14,904 bases of DNA from DASPLH01 sp035627675. Lineage in GTDB: Bacteria > Acidobacteriota > Terriglobia > Terriglobales > Acidobacteriaceae. Each line of letters starts with the position of its first letter. The first letter of the stretch is position 1. Below the pieces are notes generated by a model, which was given only the letters and a program-made list of their open reading frames with translations, searched no databases and was not told the DNA's origin. Location of the stretch: contig DASPLH010000259.1 of the NCBI GenBank assembly GCA_035627675.1, positions 1-14,904 of the forward strand, in the 5' to 3' direction. A program made the position numbers and the translations under genes. Shown here piece by piece: positions 14,433-14,904 of the stretch.

Positions 14433-14904
14433 CTACTTCGGGGTCACTTCGAACTGTGCAGGCGTGGTTTCCAGCGCGCTGCTGGGTGCGATCCAGACGG
14501 TGACTCGCGCCGGCTCCACTGCGTTCTTCATATCGAGGTTCCAGAAAGCAAGCTCGTCGCGGCCGATCGTGAATTCCACCTGCTTCGATTCGCCTGGGGC
14601 GAGCGCTATGCGCTGGAAGCCTTTCAACTCCCGCGTCGGGCGCGCAACGCTGGTCCCCTGCTGGCGGATGTACAGCTGCACCACCTCTTCCCCGGCTACC
14701 TGTCCCGCATTGCGAACCTCAGCGGACACCCGGATGGGCTGCGCTTTGCCGGCGTTCAACGCCGCGGCGCTGACGGCCTTCTCGCCAACCGTGGCCGGAG
14801 AGTATTCGAAGCGGGTGTAGGTCAGGCCGTGGCCGAACGGGAATAGCGCTGCGTTCTGCGAATCGAGGTAGCGTGACTTGTACTTCTCATCGAGGCTGGA
14901 GGGG
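14433..14904 (-). CDS. GH3 beta-glucosidase, C-terminal part (cut by window edge)
   Basis: The frame is open from the right edge to TAG at 14433-14435, giving the last 156 or so residues. The N-terminal part carries FPFGHGLTYTRFEYS (encoded about 14799-14843), the classic FPFGxGLSYTxF motif just before the fibronectin-III-like domain of GH3 enzymes. The rest is that domain: VSAEVRNAGQVAGEEVVQLY, then RPTRELKGFQRIALAPGESK and VEFTIGRDELAFWN, all typical. GH3 enzymes with this domain are mostly exo-acting beta-glucosidases or beta-xylosidases. The catalytic domains and start lie outside the window. It is convergent with the rightward glycosidase, and both may serve polysaccharide or oligosaccharide use. 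Confidence 0.93.
   Translation of the reverse strand, partial: PSSLDEKYKSRYLDSQNAALFPFGHGLTYTRFEYSPATVGEKAVSAAALNAGKAQPIRVSAEVRNAGQVAGEEVVQLYIRQQGTSVARPTRELKGFQRIALAPGESKQVEFTIGRDELAFWNLDMKNAVEPARVTVWIAPSSALETTPAQFEVTPK

Overview
The window is GC-rich and is filled by one long leftward gene cluster (about 127-11858, minus strand) encoding a complete-looking Tad/Flp (tight adherence) type IVc pilus machine. Right of a divergent regulatory region lies a carbohydrate-degradation segment: a rightward secreted glycosidase (12274-14346) facing the 3' end of a leftward GH3 beta-glucosidase (14433 to the window edge). The style of the tad locus (two TadE-like genes, a TadG-like gene, DUF192 and TonB-domain proteins in the same operon) and the plant-polymer glycosidases suggest an Acidobacteriota (Bryobacter/Solibacter-like) soil bacterium. 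That assignment is inference only: no marker gene is present.

The pilus operon, in transcription order (right to left), is: flp pilin, cpaA/tadV prepilin peptidase, two TadE-like minor pilins, cpaB/rcpC, cpaC/rcpA secretin, a TadG-like protein, cpaE/tadZ, cpaF/tadA ATPase, tadB, tadC, then a DUF192 protein, a TonB-C-domain protein with internal repeats, and a 50-residue two-helix membrane protein. Most junctions are 2-28 nt gaps or ATGA/TGATG-type overlaps, so the whole block is probably one transcriptional unit. The exception is a 106-nt gap with a strong stem-loop right after flp, a usual place to separate very high pilin expression from lower machinery expression. Several starts were moved inward from the longest ORF, to ATGs with a Shine-Dalgarno sequence or with translational coupling to the upstream gene.

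Working together: CpaA cuts the Flp, TadE and TadE-like leader peptides after Gly. CpaF (ATPase) with TadB/TadC (inner-membrane platform) polymerises the pilin. CpaE places the machine, and CpaC with CpaB forms the outer-membrane channel. The last three genes are not standard Tad parts, and no tadD (TPR lipoprotein) or rcpB is visible here. They are the most unusual part of the locus.

The 415-bp divergent region (11859-12273) contains inverted repeats that can fold, on the flp strand, into a closed multi-branched structure followed by a U-rich tract, which makes it a candidate structured leader or attenuator. The two convergent glycosidase genes share a strong hairpin terminator at 14370-14400.
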